The notes: generated by a model from the sequence alone, not told the origin. DNA of 39,036 nucleotides from Chloroflexota bacterium (GCA_026389845.1 JAPLHB010000094.1:1-39036), one strand, 5' to 3'; positions 22,922 to 32,823 are shown, numbered from the stretch's first letter. Numbers and translations: made by a program.

Positions 22922-24736
22922 CTACAGCCACTTCCCCAACTCCCCCGTCGTCTCGATCACCAAATCTGCGTTTCGCAAATCTCCCTTTTCCCCGAACCCG
23001 CACAGCACTCCCACCGCCAGCGCGCCGGCAGACTTGGCCGAGCGGACATCCACGCCCGTATCGCCGACCATCACGCACTGGGCCAGAGGCAGGCCGAGCT
23101 TGTGAGCGGCGGCGCGCATGGGCATGGGATGAGGCTTGAGCCGGGTCACGTCGTTGCGAGTGATGATCGCGTAGAAAAGGTCGGTCAGGTCATATTGGGC
23201 CAGGAAGGCGTCGGCTTCACGGCGGCTGCGGCTGGTGACGATCGCCAGCCGGTAGCGTCCGGCCAACTCCCGCAGCATCTCCGGCGTTCCGGCAACGGCG
23301 ACAAAGGCTTCCGGCGGGCGGAGGCCACGCCAGCGATGGAGGGTATCGTTCAGCCGAAACAGCAGAGAGTCCAGGCTCAGACGATCCAGCAGCGTGATGA
23401 AGCCGTTGACGAACACCTCGCTCGCCATCAACCAGCGCCGGGCCAGACGCACCTGCTCCTGGGCGGGCAGCAAGCGACTCAAGAAGGCGAGCCGTCGCGC
23501 CAACCGGCCGACCAATTCGTCATCGGTCTCGATCAGTGTGCCATCCAGGTCGAAGAAGACGCCGCGCACCACTTGGCTGGCCGCCAACGCGCGCCAGCGC
23601 GCCATGGGCGCTTGCTCGGCTCCAGATTGAGGGAACGGGTCTTCATTCAGGATCTTATGGAAGGCATAGCCGAACAAAACTCGGATGGAGGCGATGGTCG
23701 GCGCGGCCAGCAAGATGCCGAGGATGCCGCCCAACTGCGCTCCCGCCAGCGCGCCGGTGATGATCACGATCGGGTGCAGCGAGACACGACGGCCGACGAT
23801 GCGCGGCAGGATATACCAGTTCTCGAATTGGGTTGCCAAGAAATAGACGCCCGCAGTGATCGCCGCGAAACCGAGCGGGGGCAGCTTGATCCAGGTCGAA
23901 CCGGTGAAGTAGGCGATCAACGTGCCGATCACGCCTGCGATCGTGGAACCGACGCCGGGCACGAACTCAGCCAGGGCCGAGAGCAGGCCGAGGGCCGGCG
24001 CGTTTCGTATGCCCAGGATGCTGGTCGCCAACCAGATGATGATGCCCATCACCAGCCCCACGGTCAACTGCCCGCGCACGAACGCATCCCAGACGGCCGC
24101 CAGCTCGCTCCAGAGGCAGCGCAGCTCCGGGCGGAACGGCTCTGGCAGCCGGAAGAGGGTGAACCGGGTGATGAGGGGCCAGTCCTTCACCAGAAAGAAG
24201 CTGATGAAGAGCACGAAGAAGACCCCCAGCAGGCTGCTGACCGCGCCACGCACCACGACCGCCGCGCCGGTGGCAAACGGGAAAAGGATGTTCTGGAGAT
24301 TCTGCAGCACGCTGACATCCGGCGCCAGGAAACTCGTCAGCCATTGGTTGATCGGCGCGTAGTAGGGGCCGAGATCGAACGTCAGCGTCGAAGCAATCTG
24401 GATCGGCTTGGGCGTGGCCGAGGTCAGCTCGGTGATGACCTTGAGCAGCACGTTGCCCAGGCTGATGACGAGGCCGATCAGCCGCGGGACCACCAGCACG
24501 GGCGCGGTGATGACGATCACCAAGAAAGCCAGGAAGGCCAGTGCAGCGACCAGCGTGCGCGGCCAGCCGGTGTGGCGAACGATGAAGTTAACGGGGTAGG
24601 AGAGCAGGAAGGAGAGTAAGAACGTGAGAATCAGCGGCGCCAGCAGCACTTCTTCGCGGGACAACAGCCAGACCGCCGCAAGCAGGCAGCCGACGACCAC
24701 GATTTGTTTGACGAAGGGGCTCCAGCGTGTGGTCAT
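22922..24736 (-). CDS. AI-2E/PerM-type transporter fused to a HAD hydrolase
   Basis: A 604-aa two-part protein. Residues 1-~370 form an AI-2E transporter (PerM) domain with about eight membrane segments and the family blocks SALAEFVPGVGSTIAGVIGT and HPIVIITGALAGAQLGGILG. Residues ~390-604 are a HAD phosphatase: FFDLDGTLIET (nucleophile and general-acid Asp), VTSRSR, the lysine in RLKPHP, and VGDTGVDVRSAKSAG. The HAD half resembles phosphoglycolate-phosphatase-like enzymes. Function of the fusion is unknown. It starts 4 bp after the upstream signal peptidase stop, with no strong Shine-Dalgarno. Confidence 0.87.
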   Translation of the reverse strand: MTTRWSPFVKQIVVVGCLLAAVWLLSREEVLLAPLILTFLLSFLLSYPVNFIVRHTGWPRTLVAALAFLAFLVIVITAPVLVVPRLIGLVISLGNVLLKVITELTSATPKPIQIASTLTFDLGPYYAPINQWLTSFLAPDVSVLQNLQNILFPFATGAAVVVRGAVSSLLGVFFVLFISFFLVKDWPLITRFTLFRLPEPFRPELRCLWSELAAVWDAFVRGQLTVGLVMGIIIWLATSILGIRNAPALGLLSALAEFVPGVGSTIAGVIGTLIAYFTGSTWIKLPPLGFAAITAGVYFLATQFENWYILPRIVGRRVSLHPIVIITGALAGAQLGGILGILLAAPTIASIRVLFGYAFHKILNEDPFPQSGAEQAPMARWRALAASQVVRGVFFDLDGTLIETDDELVGRLARRLAFLSRLLPAQEQVRLARRWLMASEVFVNGFITLLDRLSLDSLLFRLNDTLHRWRGLRPPEAFVAVAGTPEMLRELAGRYRLAIVTSRSRREADAFLAQYDLTDLFYAIITRNDVTRLKPHPMPMRAAAHKLGLPLAQCVMVGDTGVDVRSAKSAGALAVGVLCGFGEKGDLRNADLVIETTGELGKWL

Positions 24737-24740
24737 AGAA

Positions 24741-25328
24741 TCAATGAACAATCCCAAACTTGTCGAGCGGCCAGAAGCGGAAGACCGCGTGGCCGATCAG
24801 CGTTTCGACGGGCACCGGGCCGAAGTAGCGGGAATCGCGGCTGTTGCCGCGGTTATCGCCCATGACGAACACCTGCATCGGCGGTACCTGCCACGAACGC
24901 CCCTCGCCGGTGGTGACCTGGGCCAGGTATGACTCGTCGAGCGCCACGCCGTCCACATACACGCGACCGCTGGCGATATTGACGCGCTCGCCGGGCAATC
25001 CGACCACGCGTTTGATGAGCGGGATGGGACCGCCGGAGGGATCGGGCAGGACGACGATATCGCCGCGCTGCGGGCCGTGCCAGTGATAGCTCACCTTCTC
25101 CACAACCAGGCGTTGATCCTGGTGCAGGTTCGGCTCCATGCTCTGCCCGTAGACGATGGTGGACTGGGCCAGGAACATCTGGATGAGCAGGGCGATGACG
25201 ATCGCCGGCAGGATGGTGACGATGATCTCGCGACCCAAGGCCAGCGCCCCGCGCCACCGGGAAGGTCGCGCTGGGGCAGGGGAGACTGGGGCGTTTTCGG
25301 TAACGACTTCTTGCGGGTTTTCATCCAT
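24741..25328 (-). CDS. lepB: Signal peptidase I, copy 1
   Basis: A 195-aa type I signal peptidase. A Pro-rich cytoplasmic start is followed by one membrane anchor (about residues 35-54). The catalytic serine is in GQSMEPNL, the general-base lysine in PLIKRVVGLPGE, and box E is VMGDNRGNSRDSR. It removes signal peptides from Sec substrates outside the membrane. It immediately precedes the AI-2E/HAD gene (4 bp). A second copy, clearly similar along its length, lies upstream, separated only by a repeat. Confidence 0.93.
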   Translation of the reverse strand: MDENPQEVVTENAPVSPAPARPSRWRGALALGREIIVTILPAIVIALLIQMFLAQSTIVYGQSMEPNLHQDQRLVVEKVSYHWHGPQRGDIVVLPDPSGGPIPLIKRVVGLPGERVNIASGRVYVDGVALDESYLAQVTTGEGRSWQVPPMQVFVMGDNRGNSRDSRYFGPVPVETLIGHAVFRFWPLDKFGIVH

Positions 25329-25357
25329 GAATAGTTTCCAAGTACGTCAAGTGCGCT

Positions 25358-25491
25358 TGTCATGCTGAGCGGGTTGGTCCCGTGTCTTGCGTTGCGGCGA
25401 ACTTCAAGCGAAGCATCTCGCCTGACAACGAGACTCTTCGCTGGTGACACGCCGTAACGAATTGCTCGTCGTTAACCCGCTCAGAGTGACA
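25358..25491. repeat. ~150-bp palindromic intergenic repeat, copy C
   Basis: The element opens TGTCATGCTGAGCGGGTTGG and closes AACCCGCTCAGAGTGACA, so the ends are inverted complements over about 18 bp. It carries GACTCTTCGCTGGTGACACG. At 134 bp it is the shortest copy. Beyond it (25527-25560) is a different fragment, GATTGCTTCGC...CGCTCGCAATGAC. Confidence 0.85.
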
Positions 25492-25589
25492 GACGCCACT
25501 ATGAAGTTAATCCTACGCATGGGAGGGATTGCTTCGCACAAATCGCTCGCAATGACGATGCTGATTTTTCAGGGTAGGGTGACGCGGAC

Positions 25590-26171
25590 TTATCGTACCA
25601 CACCGATCTGTTCCACCGGCCAGTAGCGGAATATCGCATGGCCGAGGATGATGTCCAGCGGCGCCGTGCCGAACGAACGCGAATCGCGACTGGCCGAGCG
25701 GTTGTCGCCCATGACGAACACCTCGAACGGCGGCACCAGCCACGTCCGGCCGCCGCCCTGGGTCGGCTGTTGCGCATACGGCTCATCGAGCGCCACGCCG
25801 TCCACATAGACCCGGCCATCGGTGATCATCACGCGCTCGCCGGGCAGGGCAATCACCCGCTTGATGAGCAACTCGGTCCCGCCGCTCGGATCGTGCAAGA
25901 CCACCACGTCGCCGCGGCGGGGGCCGTGAAAGCGATAGCTCAACTTTTCGATCACCAGCCGCTCATCCGTGTGCAGATTCGGTTCCATGCTCTGGCCGTA
26001 GACCCGCGTGGCTTGCGCCAGGAACACGTGGATCAGCAGCGCGATGATGAGCGCAGGCACGATCGTGCCGAAGAAGTCCCGCGCCAAGCCGCCCAACAGC
26101 CCACGCCGCCGCACCGGTTCGGGTGTGGGTGTGATGGGGGATTCGGGTGGCTGGGAGGGGAGCGTGTCCAT
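25590..26171 (-). CDS. lepB: Signal peptidase I, copy 2
   Basis: A 193-aa paralogue of the neighbouring signal peptidase with the same order of features: Pro-rich start, membrane anchor (about residues 34-52), GQSMEPNL (Ser), LLIKRVIALPGE (Lys) and VMGDNRSASRDSR. Both copies keep all catalytic residues. The tandem pair probably arose by duplication. Differences in the specificity-loop region (EPYAQQPTQGGGRTWLVPP) could give different substrate ranges. Start ATG 26171. Confidence 0.93.
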   Translation of the reverse strand: MDTLPSQPPESPITPTPEPVRRRGLLGGLARDFFGTIVPALIIALLIHVFLAQATRVYGQSMEPNLHTDERLVIEKLSYRFHGPRRGDVVVLHDPSGGTELLIKRVIALPGERVMITDGRVYVDGVALDEPYAQQPTQGGGRTWLVPPFEVFVMGDNRSASRDSRSFGTAPLDIILGHAIFRYWPVEQIGVVR

Positions 26172-26177
26172 GATGTA

Positions 26178-26240
26178 TTCGACCCACGACGAACGACGAA
26201 CGACGAACGACGGTACAAGTTCGTCCTTCGTCGTTCGTCA
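26178..26240. repeat. ACGACGA repeat able to form a hairpin
   Basis: Four copies of ACGACGA-type heptads are followed by the inverted TTCGTCCTTCGTCGTTCGTC, between pnp and the second signal peptidase gene. It could act as a pnp terminator, though no T-run follows. Confidence 0.6.
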
Positions 26241-26245
26241 AGGCT

Positions 26246-28465
<2,220 letters not shown>

Positions 28466-28495
28466 AGAACTCCCTGGAACCTTTCTGCCGTAGAT

Positions 28496-28968
28496 GGCAG
28501 GTGACAGGGGTCAGGTGGCAGGGGTCAGTGGACAGGTGACAGGGAATTGACTCCTGCCTCCTGATTCCTGACGCCTGACTCCTGACCACAGCACCAGCAC
28601 ATCGAGAGGTCAGGGACTGGGGAGTGCCTTTGAATCAGCGAATCAGCGAATCAGCGAATCGGCGAACCACACATTCGCTCATTCGCCATTCGTTCATTCG
28701 CCATTCAAATCCACTCCCCAATTCCTGCGCCCCCTGATGTGCGCCGATAATCGTAGGGGCAGGTCTTGCGCCTGCCCACGCGTGGGCGACCACAAGGGTT
28801 CGCCCTACCCCCAATACCAAACGAGTAGATACGCCAGAAGCGCATCTACTCGTCGTGGACACAATATTGGAGATTAGAGGTTGGAGAGTAGAGATTGGAG
28901 AGTAGAAGGCTCGCCGCTGATCGCGGTCGCCTCCAACTTCCAACCTCCAATATCTAATCCCTAATACC
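28496..28968. repeat. Repeat-filled rpsO-pnp spacer
   Basis: This ~500-bp gap has no convincing gene. In order it holds four inverted-repeat blocks. GACAGGGGTCAGGTGGCAGG is complemented by CTCCTGATTCCTGACGCC (28496-28587). AATCAGCG repeats are complemented by CATTCGC/CATTCG repeats (28631-28707). GTAGGGGCAGG is paired with GCCCTAC (28753-28808). TTGGAGATTAGAGGTTGGAG is paired with CTCCAACTTCCAACCTCCAA (28864-28968). Each block can form a hairpin from tandem 7-8-bp units. Confidence 0.75.
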
Positions 28969-29237
28969 TACTTTCGCAAGCCCAGCCGCGCCACCAATTC
29001 CTGGTATCGCTGCGGGTCTTTTTTGCTCAGATAGGCCAGGTGCCGTCGGCGCTGGCCGACCGCTTTCAACAGACCGCGACGCGAGTGTTGATCCTGCTTG
29101 TGAATCTTCAGGTGCTCGATCAGCGAGTTGATTCGGCTGGTCAAAATGGCGACCTGAACCTCCGGCGACCCCGTATCACTTTCGTGTACGTGGTATTCCT
29201 GAATGATGGCGGTCTTGGCGACCTTCGCGAGGGCCAT
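28968..29237 (-). CDS. rpsO: 30S ribosomal protein S15
   Basis: An 89-aa S15 of normal length. [60 protein letters not shown] and [20 protein letters not shown] contain the conserved 16S-binding residues (GSPEVQ, H-D-HSRRGL). It binds the central domain of 16S rRNA early in 30S assembly. The promoter lies at 29319-29347, and the leader with two hairpins could allow S15 autoregulation as in other bacteria. The start ATG follows AAGGAGAGAGAC. Confidence 0.98.
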   Translation of the reverse strand: MALAKVAKTAIIQEYHVHESDTGSPEVQVAILTSRINSLIEHLKIHKQDQHSRRGLLKAVGQRRRHLAYLSKKDPQRYQELVARLGLRK

Positions 29238-29318
29238 TGTCTCTCTCCTTTGTGCAAGATGACGACCGGGACGCCGCTGGAATACCGGGGCGCGCGTTCC
29301 AGTTGTCGAACTGGCACA
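29238..29318 (-). promoter_or_regulatory. rpsO 5' leader, possible S15-binding structure
   Basis: The leader on the minus strand contains a perfect short hairpin CCAGTT-CGAC-AACTGG. A second stem-capable stretch, GGAACGCGCGCCCCGGTATTCC, follows, then the Shine-Dalgarno. S15 represses its own mRNA through 5' structures in several phyla. Whether this leader is one is inference. Confidence 0.4.
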
Positions 29319-29347
29319 AGTATAACATGGAGAGGGGGAAAGGGCAA
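29319..29347 (-). promoter_or_regulatory. Promoter of rpsO
   Basis: Minus strand: TTGCCC (29342-29347), 17-bp spacer, TG-T-TATACT extended -10 (TATACT at 29319-29324). Confidence 0.7.
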
Positions 29348-29349
29348 AC

Positions 29350-29405
29350 TGGGGTGATGCGTGCTGCGCGAGTTCGCGTGAGACTGTTGACCCTCACGCA
29401 GCACG
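29350..29405. repeat. Short inverted repeat upstream of rpsO promoter
   Basis: GATGCGTGCTGCGCGAGTTC and, 30 bp on, ACCCTCACGCAGCACGTATG form imperfect complementary arms (GCGTGCTGCG / CGCAGCACGT) between rpsO and the LiaF-like gene end. Confidence 0.55.
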
Positions 29406-29422
29406 TATGTCCTTGGAGGGGG

Positions 29423-30229
29423 TTATCGGACGCTCACCGATCCGACGCCGGTTTCGATGTCAATGTCGGCCTTGTTCGTCGCAGTGGCGTAGTCCGGCGA
29501 TTCATAGATGTCGCCCACGTGCGGGAAGCGCGCCGGGTCTACGCTGATCTTCGCCAGGCCGCCCCTGGCCCGGATGCGAGCCGCCACGCCGCCCGGCACG
29601 CTGATCTCCACCGCCGCCGCGCCGGCATGGATCTGGACGCGGGTGAAGCCGGCGTTGACCGGCAGGGCGATGCGCGTCTCGCTGGCGCCGGTCTCCAGTT
29701 TCAGATCGGTCACGCATAGCTCCGAGAGATCTACCGTGCTCTGGCTGGCGCCGGTCTCCAGCTTCAACTCCAGCGGCGCCTGCTTATTGAGCGCCACCGC
29801 CCAATCCAGCCCGCCGGTGCGGCCCCAATTCGGTGCAAAGATGAAGTTCCAACCGCGGTCGCGGACGTGCATCTTGACGTTCAGCCGATCGCCCTGGCGT
29901 TCGGCCCGATAGTCCAGCCCGCCGCCGAATTTACCCACCACCAGTTGATCGGCTCCGGCCCCGGCGCCCAGCGTCAACCGGCCGGCGCCGTGGCTGATCT
30001 TCACGCGCGCGCGGGCGGCGCCCTCCAGCGGGATGGCGGCCTCCTCGACCTCGAGCGCGCCCGGCCCGACCAACGCGCCGTACAACACCCACCCGCCGAA
30101 CGCCATCAGCACCAGCGGCCAGATGATGCCCCACACGTTGACCCCGGCCAGGATGCCCAGGTTGCCCAACAGCAGGACGATGCCGACGAGGATAAGGACG
30201 AATGCCCAGAACAGATTGCTACTTCTCAT
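29423..30229 (-). CDS. LiaF-like membrane protein with beta-repeat (toast-rack) domain
   Basis: A 268-aa protein. Two N-terminal membrane helices (about residues 7-28 and 31-50) follow the short-loop LiaI/DUF5668-like pattern with FWAFVLILVGIVLLLGNLG. The remainder is a repetitive beta-solenoid-like domain with periodic LELKLETGASQSTVDLSEL and LKLETGASETRIALPV segments, as in LiaF/DUF2154 envelope-stress proteins. It is third in the order pspC, LiaI-like, this gene. A role in sensing cell-wall damage is inferred from family and neighbours. The ATG has GGGGGAAA upstream. Confidence 0.8.
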   Translation of the reverse strand: MRSSNLFWAFVLILVGIVLLLGNLGILAGVNVWGIIWPLVLMAFGGWVLYGALVGPGALEVEEAAIPLEGAARARVKISHGAGRLTLGAGAGADQLVVGKFGGGLDYRAERQGDRLNVKMHVRDRGWNFIFAPNWGRTGGLDWAVALNKQAPLELKLETGASQSTVDLSELCVTDLKLETGASETRIALPVNAGFTRVQIHAGAAAVEISVPGGVAARIRARGGLAKISVDPARFPHVGDIYESPDYATATNKADIDIETGVGSVSVR

Positions 30230-30245
30230 GTGTTTCCCCCATGAT

Positions 30246-30308
30246 GTAGGGACGGGTTTTTGCTTCGCCGCGACGAAGAATCTGTAATCGGCACAAACCC
30301 GCCCCTAC
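30246..30308. repeat. GTAGGGRCGGG inverted repeat
   Basis: Arms GTAGGGACGGGTTT (from 30246) and AAACCCGCCCCTAC (to 30308) are complementary with one mismatch, around a 35-bp middle. A relative with the same GTAGGGGC...GCCCTAC ends sits at 28753-28808. Confidence 0.75.
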
Positions 30309-30316
30309 GAATGCCG

Positions 30317-30826
30317 TTATTGCCGCTGTCGGAAGAAACCCCGCCCCAGGCCCAACAGCCCCAACAGGATCAACAGCACCGGCCAGTACTTGCCCAGGCT
30401 GAACGGCCCGCCGAGGAACGAAGCGAAGATGGCGAAGAGAATCAGGCTGATCAGGATGCTCCACAGGCCACCCCGGATGGTCTTCCATCGGCCGGTCCAC
30501 AGCCCCATGAGGACGGTGCCGACGCCGGCGAAGCCGGCGATGAGCGTCCAGGCATAGGCCCAGCTCTCCCAGTTGCCGGTGGCGTTCTGCCAATAGAGCA
30601 GCAGGCCGATGCCGCCGACGACGCACGCCGGCACGGCCATGCCCGGTGCGTTCGACGCCAGGCCGATCAACAGCAGGAGCACGCCCACGCCGACGACGAT
30701 CAACGGCCACGACAGCGGCCCCACCCAACCCCACAGGCCGGGGACGATCTGGCCGACCAGAAACAGAATGCCGAGCAGGATCAGCACAATCCCGCCCACG
30801 AGAGCCGTTCTGCGACTTTCTTCCAT
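30317..30826 (-). CDS. LiaI/DUF5668-like multi-pass membrane protein
   Basis: A 169-aa hydrophobic protein with about five membrane segments. The first, GGIVLILLGILFLVGQ with a following PLIVVGVGVLLLLIGLA, resembles the N-terminal helices of the LiaF-like gene downstream. The last segment (PVLLILLGLLGLGRGFF) repeats the pattern. Start ATG 30826 follows AGGAGGAAGCC, 24 bp after the pspC stop. It likely belongs to the same envelope-stress operon. Exact role unknown. Confidence 0.72.
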   Translation of the reverse strand: MEESRRTALVGGIVLILLGILFLVGQIVPGLWGWVGPLSWPLIVVGVGVLLLLIGLASNAPGMAVPACVVGGIGLLLYWQNATGNWESWAYAWTLIAGFAGVGTVLMGLWTGRWKTIRGGLWSILISLILFAIFASFLGGPFSLGKYWPVLLILLGLLGLGRGFFRQRQ

Positions 30827-30850
30827 GATGGCTTCCTCCTTGTCTTTGAG

Positions 30851-31069
30851 CTACGCGCTCGGCGGCGTGAGGGGTGCTTCGGGTTCCAGCGGCACCACGA
30901 GCATCAAGATCAAGTAAACGACGATGCTGGAGCCAACCCCGATCACGGCCAGGAGGGCGAAGATCAGGCGAATCAACGTCGTATCCATCCCCAGATACTG
31001 GCCCAGGCCGCCGCACACCCCCGCGAACATCTTGTCCGTTCGACTGCGATAAAGCTTCTTGTTTTCCAT
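30851..31069 (-). CDS. pspC: PspC-domain protein
   Basis: A 72-aa membrane protein. KKLYRSRTDKMFAGVCGGLG and QYLGMDTTLIRLIFALLAV are the diagnostic PspC block, with one long hydrophobic segment after it. PspC proteins respond to envelope stress. The chosen ATG 31069 is behind GGGAGGCAGAA. A 16-residue upstream extension would enter the repeat side. It is first in the pspC/LiaI/LiaF-like gene set. Confidence 0.92.
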   Translation of the reverse strand: MENKKLYRSRTDKMFAGVCGGLGQYLGMDTTLIRLIFALLAVIGVGSSIVVYLILMLVVPLEPEAPLTPPSA

Positions 31070-31111
31070 TTCTGCCTCCCTGTGCTTGCTTAGCGCCGCA
31101 AAACCCTGCTT

Positions 31112-31261
31112 TGTCACCCCTTCGCTACACTCAGGGCAAGCTCTAAGCGCAGCCGAAGGGGTCTCGTCTGTGACAAGGGAACTTGTCCTGAACGCAGTGA
31201 AGGATTCTTCGCTTTCTCACGCCGTCGCGAGAGGTTCGGGATAGAGCCGCTCAGAACGACA
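31112..31261. repeat. ~150-bp palindromic intergenic repeat, copy D
   Basis: Opens TGTCACCCCTTCGCTACACT, shares CTCAGGGCAAGCTCT with copy A and AAGGGGTCTCGTCTG with copy B, carries GATTCTTCGCTTTCTCACGC, and closes CCGCTCAGAACGACA. With the flanking bases it occupies half of the 302-bp gap between pspC and the nitroreductase. The rest (31262-31371) shows nothing recognisable. Confidence 0.82.
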
Positions 31262-31371
31262 GACGCCCAAAAGTGGATTTTGCGCCGTTGTGATTTTACA
31301 TTCTGCATTACGCAGCGGAGGCGGTTGGGTTGCAAGAGGCGTTGTCTGCAAGCCGCGGTCGGCGAATCAAC

Positions 31372-31884
31372 TTACCAGTGTTCGTAGTGTACCAGGTCCG
31401 CCAGAGGCTTGCGCAGCTTCGGGCCGGGCGCGTCGGCCGGGTAGCCGAGCGGGGCGAAGGCGATTGGCTCGACGCCAGGGGGCAGACCAAGCACTTCGCG
31501 CGCGGCGGCCGGATCGAAGGCCGCGACCCAGCACGAACCCAACCCCAGGTCGGCCGCGGCCAGGGTGAGGTGATCCATCACGATAGCCGCGTCCACATCG
31601 GCATAGCACTTGCCATCGTGGCCGCGCGTCCACGCCTGGCCCGGCAGCGCGCAGACGCAGAGCAGAAGCGGCGCCTGGCTGAACCACTCGCGGTGATAGA
31701 TGCGCCGCAACTCGGCCGCGCGGCCCGTCGTGTGGATCACGATGATCTGCACCGGCTGGCGGTTGGCCGCGGTCGGCGCCAGCCGGCCGGCCTCCAGCAC
31801 CTGGGCGAGCTTTCCTTCTTCGACGGGCGTCGGCCGGTAGGCGCGAACGCTGTAACGGTGGTGGATCAGGGTAGCGAAGTCCAT
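31372..31884 (-). CDS. Nitroreductase-family flavoprotein
   Basis: A 170-aa FMN-dependent oxidoreductase. The N-terminal RYSVRAYRPTPVEE and LAPTAANRQPVQIIVI are the FMN-phosphate and substrate-loop motifs, with DVDAAIVMDHLTLAAADLGL and GSCWVAAFDP in the middle and PIAFAPLGYPA near the end. It is on the short side for the family. Such enzymes reduce nitro compounds, quinones or related substrates with NAD(P)H, usually as dimers in the cytoplasm. The true substrate cannot be read. The ATG follows AGGAGGTAACC. The Phd/VapC operon is divergent from it. Confidence 0.9.
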   Translation of the reverse strand: MDFATLIHHRYSVRAYRPTPVEEGKLAQVLEAGRLAPTAANRQPVQIIVIHTTGRAAELRRIYHREWFSQAPLLLCVCALPGQAWTRGHDGKCYADVDAAIVMDHLTLAAADLGLGSCWVAAFDPAAAREVLGLPPGVEPIAFAPLGYPADAPGPKLRKPLADLVHYEHW

Positions 31885-31922
31885 GGTTACCTCCTGTGAG
31901 ATACGGCCTCCCGCCGTGCAAC

Positions 31923-31951
31923 TTGACCAATTGCCGTAGATACCCTATAAT
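31923..31951 (+). promoter_or_regulatory. Promoter of the Phd/VapC pair
   Basis: TTGACC (31923-31928), 17-bp spacer, TATAAT (31946-31951). It lies 31 bp upstream of the antitoxin start. Confidence 0.85.
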
Positions 31952-31953
31952 GA

Positions 31954-31968
31954 TGGTCATAATGACCA
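31954..31968 (+). promoter_or_regulatory. Palindromic operator of the Phd/VapC pair
   Basis: TGGTCAT-A-ATGACCA, a perfect 7-bp inverted repeat directly after the -10, over the expected transcription start. The half-site GACCAATTG also occurs over the -35 (31925-31933) and again at 31964-31972. The layout fits cooperative autorepression by the antitoxin or antitoxin-toxin complex. Confidence 0.72.
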
Positions 31969-31981
31969 ATTGAGGAGGTCT

Positions 31982-32290
31982 ATGATGACGGCAACTCTTG
32001 ATACCGCGCATATGAAGGCGCGCTTGTCGGAAGTCGTTGGCCGGGTGGCTTATGGTCGCGAGCGGTTGGTGGTGCTGCGTCGCGGCAAGCCGATGGCCGC
32101 GTTGGTGAGTGTCGAAGATCTGCGCCGGCTTGAGGCGCTGGACACCGCCGAAAACAATGTGCGTGTCCTTGCGGTGCACCCGATCATGCGCGCGTTCGGC
32201 GGCTGGGCCGGCCGAGACGATCTGGATGATCTTGTCGCCGAGATTTATGCCGACCGCGCCGCTGCGACGAGCCGTGAGGTCGCGCTATGA
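31982..32290 (+). CDS. Phd/YefM-type antitoxin
   Basis: A 102-aa antitoxin. TATLDTAHMKARLSEVVGRV and RLVVLRRGKPMAALVSVEDL are the Phd/YefM DNA-binding fold. The C-terminal part is acidic (GRDDLDDLVAEIYADRA), suited to block the toxin. ATG 31982 follows GAGGAGGTCT. The stop overlaps the VapC start by 4 bp. Confidence 0.92.
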   Translation: MMTATLDTAHMKARLSEVVGRVAYGRERLVVLRRGKPMAALVSVEDLRRLEALDTAENNVRVLAVHPIMRAFGGWAGRDDLDDLVAEIYADRAAATSREVAL

Positions 32291-32676
32291 GTTTCATCAT
32301 CGAAACCGACCACTGCGTCGCCATTCTGCGCGGGAAGCTGGACATCAGCCGCTACGTGGCGCCGCAGACGCCATTGTACGTGACGGCCATCACGGTGAGC
32401 GAGTTAGTTTACGGCGCGTACAAATCCGACCGGCCGGCCGACAATCTGGCGCAGGTAAACTTGCTCCTTGCAGGTGTGACCGTGCTGCCCTTCGACACCG
32501 GCGCGGCGCAGCGTTGCGGCGAGTTGAAAGACATCCTCCGTCGGGCCGGCATCCCGCTCGCCGAACCGGATTTGCAGATTGCCAGCATTGCCCTCCGTCA
32601 TGCCTTGCCGCTGGCGACGCACAATCAGGGTCACTTCGCCCGGGTGCCGGGGCTGAAGTTGGTGGATTGGCTATGA
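32287..32676 (+). CDS. vapC: VapC-type PIN toxin
   Basis: A 129-aa PIN RNase. FIIETDHCVAILRGKLD carries the first acidic residue. ITVSELVYGAYKSDRPADN is the glutamate block, and PLAEPDLQIASIALRHALPL with ATHNQGHFARVPGLKLVDW the C-terminal ligands. These match VapC-family endoribonucleases, many of which cleave initiator tRNA or rRNA. The target here is unknown. The start overlaps the antitoxin stop (ATGA), so the pair is coupled and driven by the promoter at 31923-31951. Confidence 0.95.
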   Translation: MSFIIETDHCVAILRGKLDISRYVAPQTPLYVTAITVSELVYGAYKSDRPADNLAQVNLLLAGVTVLPFDTGAAQRCGELKDILRRAGIPLAEPDLQIASIALRHALPLATHNQGHFARVPGLKLVDWL

Positions 32677-32761
32677 CTGACTACGAATCCACCGGATTGA
32701 GCGAATAAGGCTGTGATTACCCCGCGACCAGCAAGGTTAAAACTGGCGGCGCACTTCGGCT

Positions 32762-32790
32762 TTGCCCGGCTTGTCGGGTTGTGCTAGAAT
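32762..32790 (+). promoter_or_regulatory. Promoter of rsfS
   Basis: TTGCCC (32762-32767), 17-bp spacer, extended -10 TG-C-TAGAAT (TAGAAT at 32785-32790). It uses the same -35 hexamer as the rpsO promoter. Confidence 0.7.
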
Positions 32791-32823
32791 GCGTTTAGAT
32801 TTCACAACAAATGGAGGCACACT

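Noticed and set aside
28635..28943. A 102-codon open frame in the rpsO-pnp spacer
   Set aside because: It is built almost entirely from tandem and inverted repeats and shows no conserved motif or start signal.
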